A stretch of 64,000 nt of DNA from Rusavskia elegans (GCA_011316305.1 SAUG01000133.1:1-64000), one strand, 5' to 3'; shown: positions 11,015 through 22,094, counted from the stretch's first letter. The notes: generated by a model from the letters alone, not told the origin. Numbers and translations are program-made.

Positions 11015-11740
11015 CTACAAACCACTAGCCTCTTTCTCAACGGTATCCGCCATCTTCCCCAACGTATCAAACCTCCAATCCCATATTTCCTCGCCTTTCT
11101 TTCCCTGATCGCCCATAATGGCACCGGGCCTGACGATCCATGCACTACGTATGCCCACTTCTTTAGCGGGATAATGATCATGGAAATGGCTTTGTGCCGT
11201 TTGGAGTACTTCATCTTCGCTGATGCCCCACGTCCGATTGACATAGTCTAACAAATATTCGAAATTGCGTTTATCAGGCTTGTAAGATCCAATATCTTGG
11301 GCAGTGAGTACAGCGTCAAACTCTATGCCTGGTAATTGGGTGTTATTTGTGGCGCCGAAGGAAGCACGATCGGTGTTGGAAAGGACAACTAGTTTAAAGT
11401 GTTTGTGGAGGCGCTTCAATGCTTCCAATGTGTCTGGGAATGCCGGCCATGAGCCTACGCTATCCCCGAATTGCTGGCTTGTGGACTCGCTAGGGGGATT
11501 GAGGTTCAATTGTGAAGCTAGAGCAGGGTGGAGCTTTGAGAGGAGTTGGGAGTAGGGGAGGTCAGGATAGCGGGATTGGAATTCTTTTTCAAGATTGTGG
11601 AAAGTATGGAGGATGTCTGCTTTAGAAAGGTTAAGCTCTGGATACCCTTGAGACAAGGTGGTCACGATGCCACTTTCCCAATCTATCAGGGTGCCATAAA
11701 CATCGAAGGATAGGACTTGATGGGAGGTCAGTTTGGCCAT
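11015..11740 (-). CDS. HAD-superfamily hydrolase, haloacid dehalogenase type II-like
   Basis: A single-exon frame of 241 residues. HAD motif I is SFDVYGTLIDWESGI with the nucleophile Asp at about residue 13; motif II is VVLSNTDR; the motif III lysine is in SYKPDKRNFEY. Motif I of the form DVYGTLIDWE is typical of the 2-haloacid dehalogenase branch, which hydrolyses a carbon-halogen or phosphate bond through an aspartyl intermediate. Fungal members are usually annotated by similarity and true substrates are rarely known. There is no signal peptide, so it should be cytosolic. Its start faces that of the 2H phosphoesterase across 450 bases that contain an inverted-repeat element. The tail after the core (GKKGEEIWDWRFDTLGKMAD) is typical of the fungal group. 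Confidence 0.88.
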   Translation of the reverse strand: MAKLTSHQVLSFDVYGTLIDWESGIVTTLSQGYPELNLSKADILHTFHNLEKEFQSRYPDLPYSQLLSKLHPALASQLNLNPPSESTSQQFGDSVGSWPAFPDTLEALKRLHKHFKLVVLSNTDRASFGATNNTQLPGIEFDAVLTAQDIGSYKPDKRNFEYLLDYVNRTWGISEDEVLQTAQSHFHDHYPAKEVGIRSAWIVRPGAIMGDQGKKGEEIWDWRFDTLGKMADTVEKEASGL

Positions 11741-11861
11741 TGTGAGAGACTGTTATGGTTTTGACGTGTGGATAATAGTCAAGAGCTTTGAAAGAGTGTC
11801 AGAAGAGACTTGGTTCTCTAGATAGTAGACAGGGGAAGCAGTGACATCACACGGCGTTTAT

Positions 11862-12022
11862 CCACCTTCGCCGCACGCTAAAACGCTTGGCACCCCTATA
11901 TTCGTTAATTGGCTGCCGTGGGTTAACCCGAAGAGCGCCCGAAGCCTATACCTGCACCCCGCCCAATCAAAGTCTGCCAAGACTTTGATCACCTAGCGTG
12001 GCCTAGCGTGCGGCGAAGTTGG
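11862..12022. repeat. Short element with 19-base inverted ends (MITE-like)
   Basis: CCACCTTCGCCGCACGCTA at 11862-11880 is repeated in reverse complement at 12004-12022 with one mismatch. Between them lies a perfect 9-base stem, ATCAAAGTC...GACTTTGAT, at 11966-11989. The element is about 160 bases long and has no coding capacity. It sits in the shared upstream region of the HAD and 2H genes. A miniature inverted-repeat transposon is the simplest reading; a large regulatory hairpin is the alternative. No target-site duplication is clear. Confidence 0.6.
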
Positions 12023-12190
12023 ATGTGCGAAGGTGGAATGAACTCGAGTACGGCAGCCAAGAGTCAGTGTTGCGCAAATATGGAATGACTTCATCGTTTC
12101 TTGGCCAATGTACTCTCCTTTTATTACTCTACTGCTTCAGCATTCAAAACAGCTCATGCTCAATGCCACTGTGACGTTTAGCAACAGCAT

Positions 12191-12952
12191 ATGATCCGCC
12201 GCGTTGCATCTCCTCGAAGGGCACATTACTATAGCTCGAGGCTGAGTATGAGCCAATCTTCCGGGGCGCACAATCATCGCCATTCGAGGGATGGTGGAAA
12301 CACCGCAGAAGAATATGTGCGCAGACCAGACCACACACCCCAGACCGGCCAGGACGAGTCGGAAAAATACATCCTCGCCCTCCAAACCGATCCCGCACAC
12401 CACAAAGCTGTCACAGCGCTACGAAACCAGCACTTCCCCGCCAACATCAACAAGCTCTCAGCCCACGTCGCCCTGTTTCGCGCCCTCCCAGGCTCTCAGC
12501 TGCCTGTCATTCAGTCCGCCATACAGCATCTCGTGCACCACCAGGAGCCTTTCCCAATTTCTACCGGCGAGCCCTTCCCGATGACCCATGGTGTCGGCCT
12601 CCACGTACATGCTGAGCCTGCGGCACACATCTTTCGGATGTTGAAGGAGCAGTGGGATGGGTTTCTCAGTAAACAGGATCAGAGCTTCAGGGCACACTAC
12701 ACCATCCAGAACAAGGTACAAAGCTCAGTTGCGCAGGAGTCTTTGATGGAGATCCGAAGTGGCCTTTGTCGCTTCGAGGGCTCAACAGGGACCGTCACGG
12801 GGCTGTCGTTGTATCTCTATGACCGGGCATACTGGACGCTGAAGCATACCTACCCGTTTCGAGCTGAGAAAGAGGTGGAGAAGGCACATGTGGTGGATCG
12901 AAATGACCGGGAGGAGTGGCCTTCTTTAGGTGCTGCATCGACCCCGAAATAA
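12191..12952 (+). CDS. 2H phosphoesterase / 2',5'-RNA-ligase-like protein
   Basis: A single-exon frame of 253 residues; an alternative start is the Met at 12248. The domain begins at KYILALQTDPAHHKAVTALR and has two H-x-x motifs about 77 residues apart: AHVALFRALP (His about 92) and RAHYTIQNKV (His about 169). The second is a proper H-x-T. The first is H-V-A, where the family usually has Thr or Ser, so activity may be altered. The family includes LigT, cyclic phosphodiesterases and tRNA repair enzymes acting on 2',3'-cyclic or 2'-5' phosphodiesters. The hydrophobic TGLSLYLYDRAYWTLKHTYPF near the C-terminus is a known feature of fungal members. The basic N-terminus (RRVASPRRAHYYSSR) could be a mitochondrial presequence if the first start is used. 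Confidence 0.82.
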   Translation: MIRRVASPRRAHYYSSRLSMSQSSGAHNHRHSRDGGNTAEEYVRRPDHTPQTGQDESEKYILALQTDPAHHKAVTALRNQHFPANINKLSAHVALFRALPGSQLPVIQSAIQHLVHHQEPFPISTGEPFPMTHGVGLHVHAEPAAHIFRMLKEQWDGFLSKQDQSFRAHYTIQNKVQSSVAQESLMEIRSGLCRFEGSTGTVTGLSLYLYDRAYWTLKHTYPFRAEKEVEKAHVVDRNDREEWPSLGAASTPK

Positions 12953-14002
12953 CAGATTGCCGACAATCTCGAAAAAGTTCCCAATCTTACGACTATCACA
13001 TCATCGTATCGTCATCCACTGTTATCGCTCCATCTTCTCAACCTCCTCAACGTGAGGAACTATCCCATGCTCGCCATTCCTCGATGGCCTCCCCTTTGCA
13101 GAACGCGGGTTGCGCTGCTGGGTATCATTGTCCACCGACTACGCATTTATCCAACCATTTGAGGGCTGCGAACTTGGAGTCTATAAGGGCAGCAAATCGT
13201 CTTGGGTCTTGGGGCTTGGGTCTTGGGTATATACCTCTGCTGCGACACCATGTTGTGATTTCATGATCGCCCGAGGTGATATGGAGCAGCCGATGATAAG
13301 AAAACAGAAAGGGCCAAATGCTAGGCTAGGATCTGACCGGACGAGTTCCCGTTATTGTTGCCGGATGGGAAAGTTTAGCACTCAGCTCGAGGATTATGCC
13401 GGATCCTCTAGTGCTTTAGTCTCGGCCGAGAGGTCCAGCACCGAGATACTTGCCCACTGCGAAACGACGACTTTTTCCCGAGAAGTGGATGATTAGTGAT
13501 GCTACCACTCGCGTGGGTCCCTCTAGGACTGGTGCAAGCCAATGTCAGCGCTTAATCACCGACATGCATACAACGGCAGGGGAATAACGACAGCGTCATC
13601 CACACCTTCAAGTGGGGTCTTTCTTTCCACTCTCGAATCCCAAGAACGTTTTTTCGTTAAACAAGGTAAGTCGTCCCGAATGGCTGTCGAGATCCTTCGA
13701 GCTGAACCTGCAAATGCACGCTTCATGGTTGAACCTGGGGACGGCTCATGCATAGCCACGTTACTAAGTGCCTGCTTGGTGAGGTTTTGCTTTTCACCTC
13801 GCGTTGGATCAAACCCAGGCTTTACATCTCTTGCTACACCCTCTTGTTACTATCAAAGTTTTCTACGTATAGCTGGTCGTATAATCCTGTTCTATCTTCG
13901 GTCATATCTGATACACATTATTGGTTATCAGCGGCTCGGCAATCTGGTATCTCTTCTCGTATCCTTTTTGTCTTGCGTGGCCTTGACCAACAGCAAGTAG
14001 AG
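12953..14002. other. Gene-poor stretch upstream of the GMC gene
   Basis: Several open frames occur but none has a domain, signal peptide or sensible composition. It probably holds the terminator of the 2H gene and the GMC promoter. Confidence 0.45.
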
Positions 14003-15944
14003 ATGACCGACTCTAGCCTGCCATTGCCATCGATGGAGACATCGTCGATCGAATGTCTGGCAGAAAGCTATGACTACATCATTGTTGGCGCGGGTACTAG
14101 TGGCCTTGTGATTGCTTCTCGCCTGACTGAGGATCCTAATGTGACCGTGCTGGTGCTCGAGGCTGGCTCTGATAAGCTTCATGACAGTCGCATTACCACT
14201 CCAGGTCTGGCGGTGGCTATGTGGGATAATCCTGAGTTCGACTGGCAGTTCATGACTACTCCACAGGTATACCCGCGTAAAGGAACATATCCAGACGCTG
14301 ATAAGCTTGCTTACTTCTGTGGAGCGATAGGATGGACTCAATGGACGTACCGTCGCCCATCCTCGTGGGAAGACGCTCGGCGGATCTAGTGCGATCAATG
14401 TGGGCCTGATGGCATACCCTTCCAAATCCGGCCTTGATAGCTGGGAAAAGCTAGGGAACAAGGGCTGGAACTTCGACACACTGCGACCCTACTATCGGAA
14501 GTTCCACACCTACACGCCACCCTCGAAAGCAGTCCAGGAGTTGTTGGCGCTGGACTATATGGACCAGAGCGTGCAAGGAACGACTGGCCCGATTCAAGTG
14601 TCCTTTGGAGACTTCCAGGGTCAACTTCAGAAGCAGTGGCCGGAAACTTTTAAGAGACTGAACATGAAATACACTGGGGATCCATTGAGCGGCCTGGGCT
14701 TCGGAGGCCACAGCAATCCTGCTTCCATCGATCCAAAGTCAAAGACAAGAAGTCATGCTGGCACTGGCTACTACGACTCAGAAGTAAGGCAGAGGGTCAA
14801 TCTCCGGGTCTTAACCGAAGCCTTGGTCGAGAAAGTGACGCTCACAATGATGGAAGATGGCCAAACCTCAGCCAAAGGAGTGCAATACTCTTCCAAAGCA
14901 GGGAAGAGACACATCGTCAATGCCAACAAAGAGGTCATCCTAAGTGCCGGCACGTTTCAGTCTCCTCAACTACTCGAGCTCTCCGGCATCGGGTCACGAC
15001 ATCTGCTTGAGAGACTCGGTATTGAAACAGTCGTAGACAATCCCTTTATGGGCGAGAATCTTCAGGATCATGCCATGGCCTGCATCAGCTTTGAAGTCGA
15101 AGACGACATAGCTACTGCCGATGTCTTCAGAGACCCAAAGATTCTTAATGCAGCTATCGAAGAGTACAACAAGTCGAAGACGGGTTTTCTTACTTCTGGG
15201 ACATACTGCTCAGCTTTCATGCCAATCGTTGATTTCTTGAAACAAGACGGGCAGGCTAAACTGTCAGATTTGCTGGACCAGTACCTCCCGAACGCTGCGC
15301 CCTTATCTTTCCCCGCTCAAAAGCAGCAGTACGACTTATTGCGCGCGATGCTGCAGAGCAAAGACGATTCATCCATTCATTATTGTATGGCTCTCTTCCA
15401 GATCAACGTCGAGGCAGGAAGCGCCCCTTCGAAGTGCTTCAGTCGAATCACAGAAGGAAACTACGTGACGCTTCTGGCGGCACTCAACCATCCATTTTCG
15501 CGTGGTTCGGTGCACATCACCTCGGCAGATGCAAGAGACAAGCCTGTCATTGACCCCAAGTATCTATCCCATCCTCTCGACAACGAGATCCTTGCCCGCC
15601 ATGTCCAATACATGGAGACATTAATCCGCACAGAGCCTCTCGCCTCGCTACTCAAAAAGGACGGTCGAAGGATACCAGCAGATGTACACGTCGAAACGCT
15701 AGAGGAAGCGAGGAAGTTGGGACCACGGACGGTTATGAGCAATTTCCACCCTACGGGAACATGCGCGATGATGCCTAAAGATCTTGGAGGTGTGGTTGAT
15801 GAACGGTTGATTGTCCATGGGACTACGAATTTGCGAGTGGTTGATGCCAGCATTATTCCGCTTGAACCGAGGGGGAACATACAGAGCAGCGTGTATGCCA
15901 TTGCCGAACGAGCTTCGGACCTTATCAAGGAAGCTATGAATTGA
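14003..15944 (+). CDS. GMC-family FAD oxidoreductase
   Basis: Two exons, 14003-14266 and 14331-15944, give about 625 residues; the 64-base intron restores NGRTVAHPRGKTLGGSSAIN, the GMC signature, which neither frame alone shows. The FAD Rossmann motif is YDYIIVGAGTSGLVIASRL near residue 25. The second GMC signature is GTFQSPQLLELSGIGS. The catalytic His is in NFHPTGTCAM (about residue 561), and the partner position is Asn (about 604, in RGNIQSSVYAIAE), as in many aryl-alcohol or choline-type members. GMC enzymes oxidise alcohols or sugars. The absence of a signal peptide suggests an intracellular enzyme rather than a secreted glucose or aryl-alcohol oxidase; the substrate is not readable. It sits beside a pseudogene zone but is itself intact. 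Confidence 0.9.
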
Positions 15945-17009
15945 GGAACTACGCAGTCTTAAGGAGATGTGGTCATCTTTCGCGCTTAGATTTTCGAACA
16001 ACGGATACAAAGGGACGGAAGCGACTTATTGATTGTACATATGCAGACTGCAAATTCCACAGAAATGGTTGACACTTGTCCAACAGCCTTGTCTTATACT
16101 CGAATACCAGATCAAAGATTGAACAACTGGCTCGCATTGAAAACCACCATGGGGAGCACAATTTCAATCTGAACTGAGTAGGACAGCGGCCGCATCAGAC
16201 TCTCTGTACGACCTTCCCACAGCAACGACGGATGAAAATGGTCAAGGTTGGTGGCTAGTCATAAAAGGTGTCAACAGAGTATGAAGGAAAGGCAGGGGCG
16301 AATAAGATAGGTACCCATTCTTACCAGGCTACCCAGTCATATCGTTACATCTCCCATATGATCATCAGAGGGTTTGTCTCCCTTGGGCACCAATTTTGAA
16401 CGCGGTGGGGATGTCAAATCAGAGCTTGGAACAAGCCTCTAACTCCAATTGCAATGTCTAAGCACGGACTACAACTACCGGTGCCGTGGTTCGGATGACG
16501 GTAATGCCCATCGACCAGAAACCTTTCGGGAGACCCGAATCGTGGCTGTGTGAAGGATTTTGCCTGACTTCACCGCAGCGGCTGGTGGCGGCACCGGAGA
16601 TGCATCGCTCATAAGCTTCCTACTTCCTGGTCCTATCATGCTGTGGCGGCTGTCGCCAGTACGAATGTCGAAACATAATGCTGCCGAGGTGCATGGACCA
16701 GTTGCAAGTCATGTCTTTCATATTCGTCGAAAGCCTTAAACCAGGATTTTCAATCCTTTGCTTCGTGGTACCATTGTCTCTCGAGCCCTATAGGTATCCA
16801 TGTTCGTGCCGGCACCGAAGGTGAAAGCACCCCCCACGTGCGACATCGATCGCTCGAGATGGATGCTGTTCAATCCTGACCTAGCCAAGTGGATGGAAGT
16901 TTTAAGATTCACCAATGGCTTATGACTGGCCAAAAACAGCGACGGAGGTTCAATCGAGCATCAAGTCCCTTGATGCAAATTCAGCAGAGAGTGTCAAGGG
17001 TGTTGAGTC
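15945..17009. other. Gene-poor stretch
   Basis: No recognisable gene or repeat. It separates the GMC gene from the two decayed genes that follow. Confidence 0.4.
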
Positions 17010-17450
17010 TACAAGATCAGGCCGTTTCAGGTGCAGAAATGCCTTCGCGACGAGACAATTCAGGTCCGGCTGGCGCCCTGGAGCGTTGCTTAGCTGTGCA
17101 GTGGATCAATACTTCGGTACTGATCTGGACACTGTCGAACTCAAACATGCTCCGAGGTATCGGCACGATCTACAAAGTAAATTGCGCTCGAGCCAAGTCA
17201 CTCAACACCTGGCTGCAATTTCTGATCAATGTTCTCAGTACGGCACTGCTGGGAGCCAGTAATTATTGCATGCAATGCTTGACATCACCGACTCGACGGG
17301 AGGTCGACAACGCTTACCGACAGAACCATTTGCTTCGGGTTGGTGTGCCCTCTATCCAAAATTTGAAGGCAATTAGCCGAGACCGTGTACTTCTCTGACT
17401 TGGTCTTGGGTTAAGTACTCTGCCACTGCACTTCTTGTGATTCGCCATGT
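17010..17450 (+). pseudogene. Decayed DUF6536-type membrane protein gene
   Basis: The plus strand encodes SGWRPGALLSCAV in one frame, then in another INTSVLIWTL, GIGTIYKVNCARAKSLNTWL, QFLINVLSTALLGASNYCMQ and VGVPSIQNLKAISRDRVLL. This order is the N-terminal part of the large fungal membrane proteins with a DUF6536 domain (GW-x-GA, then GT-Y-G-C, then LINVLST-LLGASNYCMQ, then GVPS-NL). A frameshift near 17100 separates the pieces. After RVLL the next codon is TGA where the family has Trp, followed by LGLGLSTLPLHFL and a second TGA. The several-hundred-residue C-terminal part is absent. It is a dead 5-prime fragment. Confidence 0.75.
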
Positions 17451-18079
17451 CTGTGGTAGCAAACAGCACTAACATTCTTTGTCGAGGTACAACTCAACCA
17501 TCTTCATGACGACGCAAGCCACCCAGCTTCATGCGACCGGATTTCAATGTCAGCAACTTCTACCCGAAGAACTATAAAGAGCACCCTGGCAGCAGCGTGT
17601 TAAACCGTACGATCTGGTGGATGTTGCCCAGGAGTTCCATGCACGAATGCAGGACGCGACGGCGTTCGAAGATCTGAGCTTTGGCCAATGCCACGCGAGC
17701 TTAGGGGTCTTGACCGTCGGCTTGGTTCCCTTACTTACGCTCCTTTCCGCGCTCATCCGACCATGCAACCTATATGCCTGATCCTGCAGCCCTTAAAGCC
17801 TGCAGGACTGTGACCGGATGTCAGCGGTAAGGTTATCGCGTGTCTCATAGGCTGAGGCGTGATGCATACAACAGTACAGCTACTGCATCTGCATGCACTT
17901 CCATCGCGTGGCATGCTGGCCTTATCAGGCAGGTCAATTGACTTGGGGTGATTTCACTCCTTTGGAAGACCGACTGGGGAGTCGGACAAGATGAAATTGA
18001 GGGCCGGGGTGGCTCCTGATGGACGCCGGAAGTTTAAGAGATTGCTGCTCCTCCCGCTCCGACGTCGAAAATCACAACA
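17451..18079. other. Spacer between two pseudogenes
   Basis: No gene seen. Weak, highly eroded parts of either pseudogene may extend into it. Confidence 0.3.
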
Positions 18080-18975
18080 AAGCAACCACAGCTATGAGGC
18101 GCCGCTACTACACCTACCTCTACGACCAACTCCTCTGCAAAAATTGCAGCTACACCGGCCCCCAACCCTACTGGACTGGACCCTTACCTACGCCGAGCCA
18201 CTCGCATCCAAAATCTTCTCCGGCACCCCCGACTCCATGGGCAGCAACGGAATCTACATCCCCAACCGCAACGGAACCTTCACTACCGCCTTCGGCTGTC
18301 CTCGTATTATCCCTGCCGCTACCGGTGGCGGCTGCGTCGCATCCGGTCCTTTCCTTAACTACAACTCGAACCTCGGCCCCGCAAGCTACGAACCACGGGT
18401 TTGATCTGGTAACAGGCTAGACTATAACCCTCGGTGTCTCAAACGGGATGTATCGCTCGAATTGTCCAACAACCTCAAGCCCACGCACGTAGTGGCGCTC
18501 ATGGGGCAAAACACAGATCTCGAAGCATTTTCGGGGTTTTCGAAACGCGGGACGGGTTGCACGCGAGTGGGCATTTCACGATCGGAGGCGATCCGGGGAA
18601 TGATGGGTTTGTGAGTTAGGGGGATCCGGATTTTTATCTGTATTTTAGGCAGGTGGATCGGTTGTGGGCGATTTAGCAGGCGTTGGGTGGGGGGAGGTGG
18701 GGGGAGGTTTTTGGGACGAGTACGGCTTTTGATTGTGAGTTTTTTTACTAGTTGCTTCTTGTTCTTCTTCTTCTTCTTCTCATACCTAGCTATGATTCTT
18801 TTAATTAGCCGGTTGGGCGGTATGGTACATGATGTGCTGACGAATGATGATGTATAGGGCCACCGAGTCCGAACGTGACGCTGGATTATAAGTTACAGTA
18901 TGATGTACTTGCAAAATCGGTGACAATAAGAGAGGTGGATTCGACCATAGATGGGCCGTTCTGCTACATCTATAT
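18080..18975 (+). pseudogene. Decayed tyrosinase gene
   Basis: Pieces of a fungal tyrosinase (copper monophenol oxidase) appear in order across frames: RRRYYTYLYDQLL with CSYTGPQPYW, then LDWTLTYAEPLASKIFSGTP, SNGIYIPNRNGTFTTAFG, PRIIPAATGGGCVASGPFLN, SNLGPASYEPR, LDYNPRCLKRDVSLE, FETRDGLHASGHFTIGGDPG, QVDRLWAI, and after an apparent old intron (18735-18857) PPSPNVTLDYKLQYDVL. At least two frameshifts (near 18180 and 18520) and stops (for example TAG near 18617 and at the W after DRLWAI) break it. Copper ligands are also lost: the family's WHRY is RRRY here, and the HH before QVDRLW has become a YF-like pair. It cannot make an active enzyme. Confidence 0.85.
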
Positions 18976-20630
18976 CTGATTGAGATTTTCGACGTATCCT
19001 GGCATGATGCTCAGGTGACACACATTGAGCTAGGAAAAGGCGAAGAGGAGTATACAAAGCAATGACGACCATATGTATGACGAAGCAACCCTGCAATATC
19101 AGCTACAACTAGGTGTATAAGATACAGCTCGACATTCACTCTGTGGCTCACCTCACCAAAGCCCAACTCTGTATCATATAATACCAGCACGCTCCTTCAG
19201 CACCGTTTTTTCCGAGTTCACTCATACGTATATCTCCCCTCTCCCCAGTCATCATCTCATTCGAAAGAAACTAGCAACGACAGCTATTGTGATCCAACTT
19301 CATATCAGAGCGGCGTCATCGAGCCGAAACTCGAGGAACAAGAATCGCGTTTCCAGACCCTTTCTGAATTTACCTCTCGTTTTGCATATCTCAAACTCTC
19401 CCCATTACTATTACATACCCTTACCTGGGTACTATGATGCCATACCTTCGCCTTCTCCTTCTCCTTCTCCTTCACCTCCCTCTTCCTCCTTCTCCTTCTT
19501 CTCCCTCTTCCTCCCCACCTTCCTCTCCACCTTCCTCTCCCTCCTCCTCTCCACCTTCCTCCACCGTCCTCTGCATCACCTCTCCAGCTCCTTCCCCCCA
19601 AAACTATCTCCAATCTCCAATCCCTTGCCCCCTTCTTCCCTATTCAAATTCATCACCCAACCCACCATTCTATCTACAGATACAACTGTAGAACATTAAA
19701 CTAGCACACCAAGCAGAGATCCTCATGGCCAACGAAATACCCGGCGCCAAAACAAAGAGCGCGCATTGGCGGCTCAGGTGGGGGGTTGGCGAACGAGATG
19801 GAGTCGATGGTAGGAGGGAGAAAGCTGGAGGATGAAGAGGGCGGGGAATGGAACTAGTAGCGTTAAGGATAACGATATACGGGATGGAGGGAGTCATTTC
19901 ACACACGCGCTTCTCCCCTGAATAATCATCTTCCGTTGAATTTATTGTGGGAGTGGTGTCAGAGATCGGCGATTCTTATCTTTATCGATGTAGCGGTTCG
20001 CAGAGTTCGGATGGGATGGCGCAGTAGTCGGAATATATTAGGGATCCTGATTGAAAAGAGGAAGGTGGGATGAGAATGGGAAGAGGGGTCTGGTGTTATT
20101 TGTAGGCTAGGGGCTTGAAGTAAAAGCTGCACAAGAGACATTTGCCGGGTGAGAAACGCTTGGTTAGAGTAGACTTTGTCGAGCCAAGAAGTCGAGCCCA
20201 CCTATCCCCTCACTACCACGGTTCTATCCCCTTACCCCACCCACTACACCTTGAGCCGAGTAAAAGATCCACCACCGGCTCTCGCTCTCACCACGTGAGC
20301 ACAACAGCACAAGGCAGCCTCCGACACGAGCTTCGAGGATCCAGCACAGAGCCCCAATCCCTGCAAGTCATATCATTTCGAATCTGGGAATCTACATACA
20401 TCGACAGAGCCGAACCACATCTTAACCTTACCTATCGGCATCAGGGTCCGCCCTATACTCCTAACTTCCAACTCCAAACACCACCACCATTTCCTAAAGA
20501 AAAAGAGAAAATCCCCCAAGTCCACATCACCCAGTCACCCCAACTTCCCTCCTCAAGATCCCAACAGGAAAAACGCCTCGTACAGATGCCGCAGCGCGAG
20601 AATGAATCCCTGAATGGACCGGGTTTTCCG
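18976..20630. other. Gene-poor stretch with pyrimidine-rich repeat
   Basis: No gene called. A long CT-rich tract lies at about 19440-19600, made of degenerate CTTCTC and CTCCCTCTTC units. Frames through it on both strands are low-complexity artefacts. A CTT microsatellite lies a little upstream, near 18760-18780. Confidence 0.5.
19440..19605. repeat. Degenerate CT-rich low-complexity tract
   Basis: About 165 bases almost wholly of C and T on the plus strand, with irregular CTTCTC and CTCC units. Polypurine-polypyrimidine tracts like this can form triplex DNA, but nothing here shows a function. Confidence 0.75.
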
Positions 20631-21684
20631 CTAATCTCCACCTATCCCCGGCGACGGACTACACACGATCGTCGTGGACGTCCTCGTTGCACCGGCGATG
20701 GTGATGGTAGGCATGGGTCCGACATCCTATTGTCACACAACACATTAGCCATTTCTTCACACACATCCCCCACCGCTTCCCCCCTCACCCTTCCCGCCCC
20801 AAAAAAACAACCCCACCCCCACCCCAAACCCCCCCCCCCCAAAAAAGAAAGAAAAAAAACTCACCTCCCTTTCCGTACAAACCCTTCTATGCACCTTAAC
20901 AGCCCCACACCCCCCACAATCCACCCTCCGCGTCACCGCATCCGCAACAGCAATATAAACCGTCCGCGTCGGGACCCTCTCATCCGTAACACAAAGGCGC
21001 ATCTGACTCGTGCAATCACCCGCTTTGCCTCTCGTGCCTTGGGGTTTGAGCTGCGGATTCGGGTCGGGGATGAAGGTGTCGTCGGCGTCTGCGGGGGCGG
21101 AGGTTTGTGCGGGGTTAGTATTGGGAGGAGGAGGGGCAGGGGCGACGGGGACGGGGACGGGGGATCCGCCGACTAGGATTGTGAAGATTTGGGCGTTGGG
21201 GGGGAGGGGGGCGCCGGATACGTCAGCGCTACCAGCAGAGGCGGCGGAAGCAGCGGCGGAAGCAGCGGAGGCGGCAGAGGCGTCCCAGGGTACGGTTGTT
21301 GTGGCTGTGACGACGTGGGTGCTTGTTGGGGTTGGGGAGGGGGCGGTTGAGGTTTTGGTTGTTGTGGTGGTGGGGTCCGGGGTTGCGCTGATGAGGGTTG
21401 TGAGGGTTAGGAAGGTGGTGTCTGTTTCTGTTTCTGTGGGGTGCCAGGTTGCGAGGCTGGTGGGTTGAGTGTTGTCAGTTTGATGTGCTTGAGGAATGGG
21501 TAGGGGGTGGAGTGGATGTCCCCAGGGAAGTGGAGAGGAGTTGGAGGTATGGATGCGTTGGTAGGTCATGCGATTTGACATGGCTTGCAATGGAGGTATC
21601 GAGTGCCCACCCCGCCAAACGAAGGGAGACTTACGTTGATGAGACCAGAGAGAGCAGCAGCGCCGTGAAGATCGAGAGCTTCAT
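20631..21684 (-). CDS. Secreted Thr/Ala/Pro-rich protein with C-x2-C-x9-C module
   Basis: Three exons, 21684-21635, 21456-20865 and 20726-20631, give about 245 residues with intron phases 2 and 0. The first exon is the signal peptide (MKLSIFTALLLSLVSS). A long middle is rich in Thr, Pro, Ala and Ser (TTTTTKTST, AASAASAAASAAS), a likely O-glycosylated stalk. The C-terminal module reads VYIAVADAVTRRVDCGGCGA with Cys at about 197 and 200, a third Cys at about 210, and then a TITI/TSTT beta-like stretch ending in one last Cys. The neighbouring gene at 22145-22619 has the same module and intron phases without the long stalk. I do not know the family; it looks like a cell-wall or extracellular protein. 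The second intron contains a 12-base G run and T/G-rich tracts. Confidence 0.72.
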
Positions 21685-22094
21685 CGTGATGATTAGAAGT
21701 GTGCGAGTGGAAGAGATCTGACGTCTGAGTCGGAAACTTGAGATTACAACGAAGATTTGATGCAAAGTGGGTAGAAGAGATGAGAGAAAGCCCTTGGTAA
21801 AAGAGACGGTATATAAAGAAGCTAGCATATGACACACAGGAAGAAAAATTGAACTGGCACTAGTATGCGCAAATTCTGAGCATATTCCCGTTCCGGATCG
21901 TACCAAAGAGGGAAAGTTCAGACACTGAAAGACGTTGAGATTCACCATGAATTGCACATGGCCAGGTGCACCTGGTGGCACGAGGTCGCACATTCATCCA
22001 TGGTTCGAGAAATGATTCTTGAATCGACACGTAAGAGCGGAACGAGTTTAGAAGTGCGTTCCAGTCTTACACCTCACTCAATGCCCACAGAACG

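Noticed and set aside
10524..11108. Plus-strand frame of 194 residues
   Set aside because: It overlaps the 3-prime end of the HAD gene on the other strand and has no recognisable feature.
13542..14000. Frame of 152 residues just before the GMC gene
   Set aside because: No domain, and the GMC start at 14003 with a normal leader explains the region better.
17010..18975. RIP as cause of the two dead genes
   Set aside because: The region keeps a normal GC content, and the TGG-to-TGA changes are not the CpA-to-TpA type that RIP prefers.
19289..19699. Plus-strand frame with long Ser/Pro/Leu runs and an Arg/Gly-rich frame opposite
   Set aside because: Both are direct translations of the CT-rich tract.
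20142..21176. Plus-strand frame of 344 residues opposite the secreted protein gene
   Set aside because: It is Pro/His/Arg-rich noise, antisense to well-spliced minus-strand exons, and has no domain.
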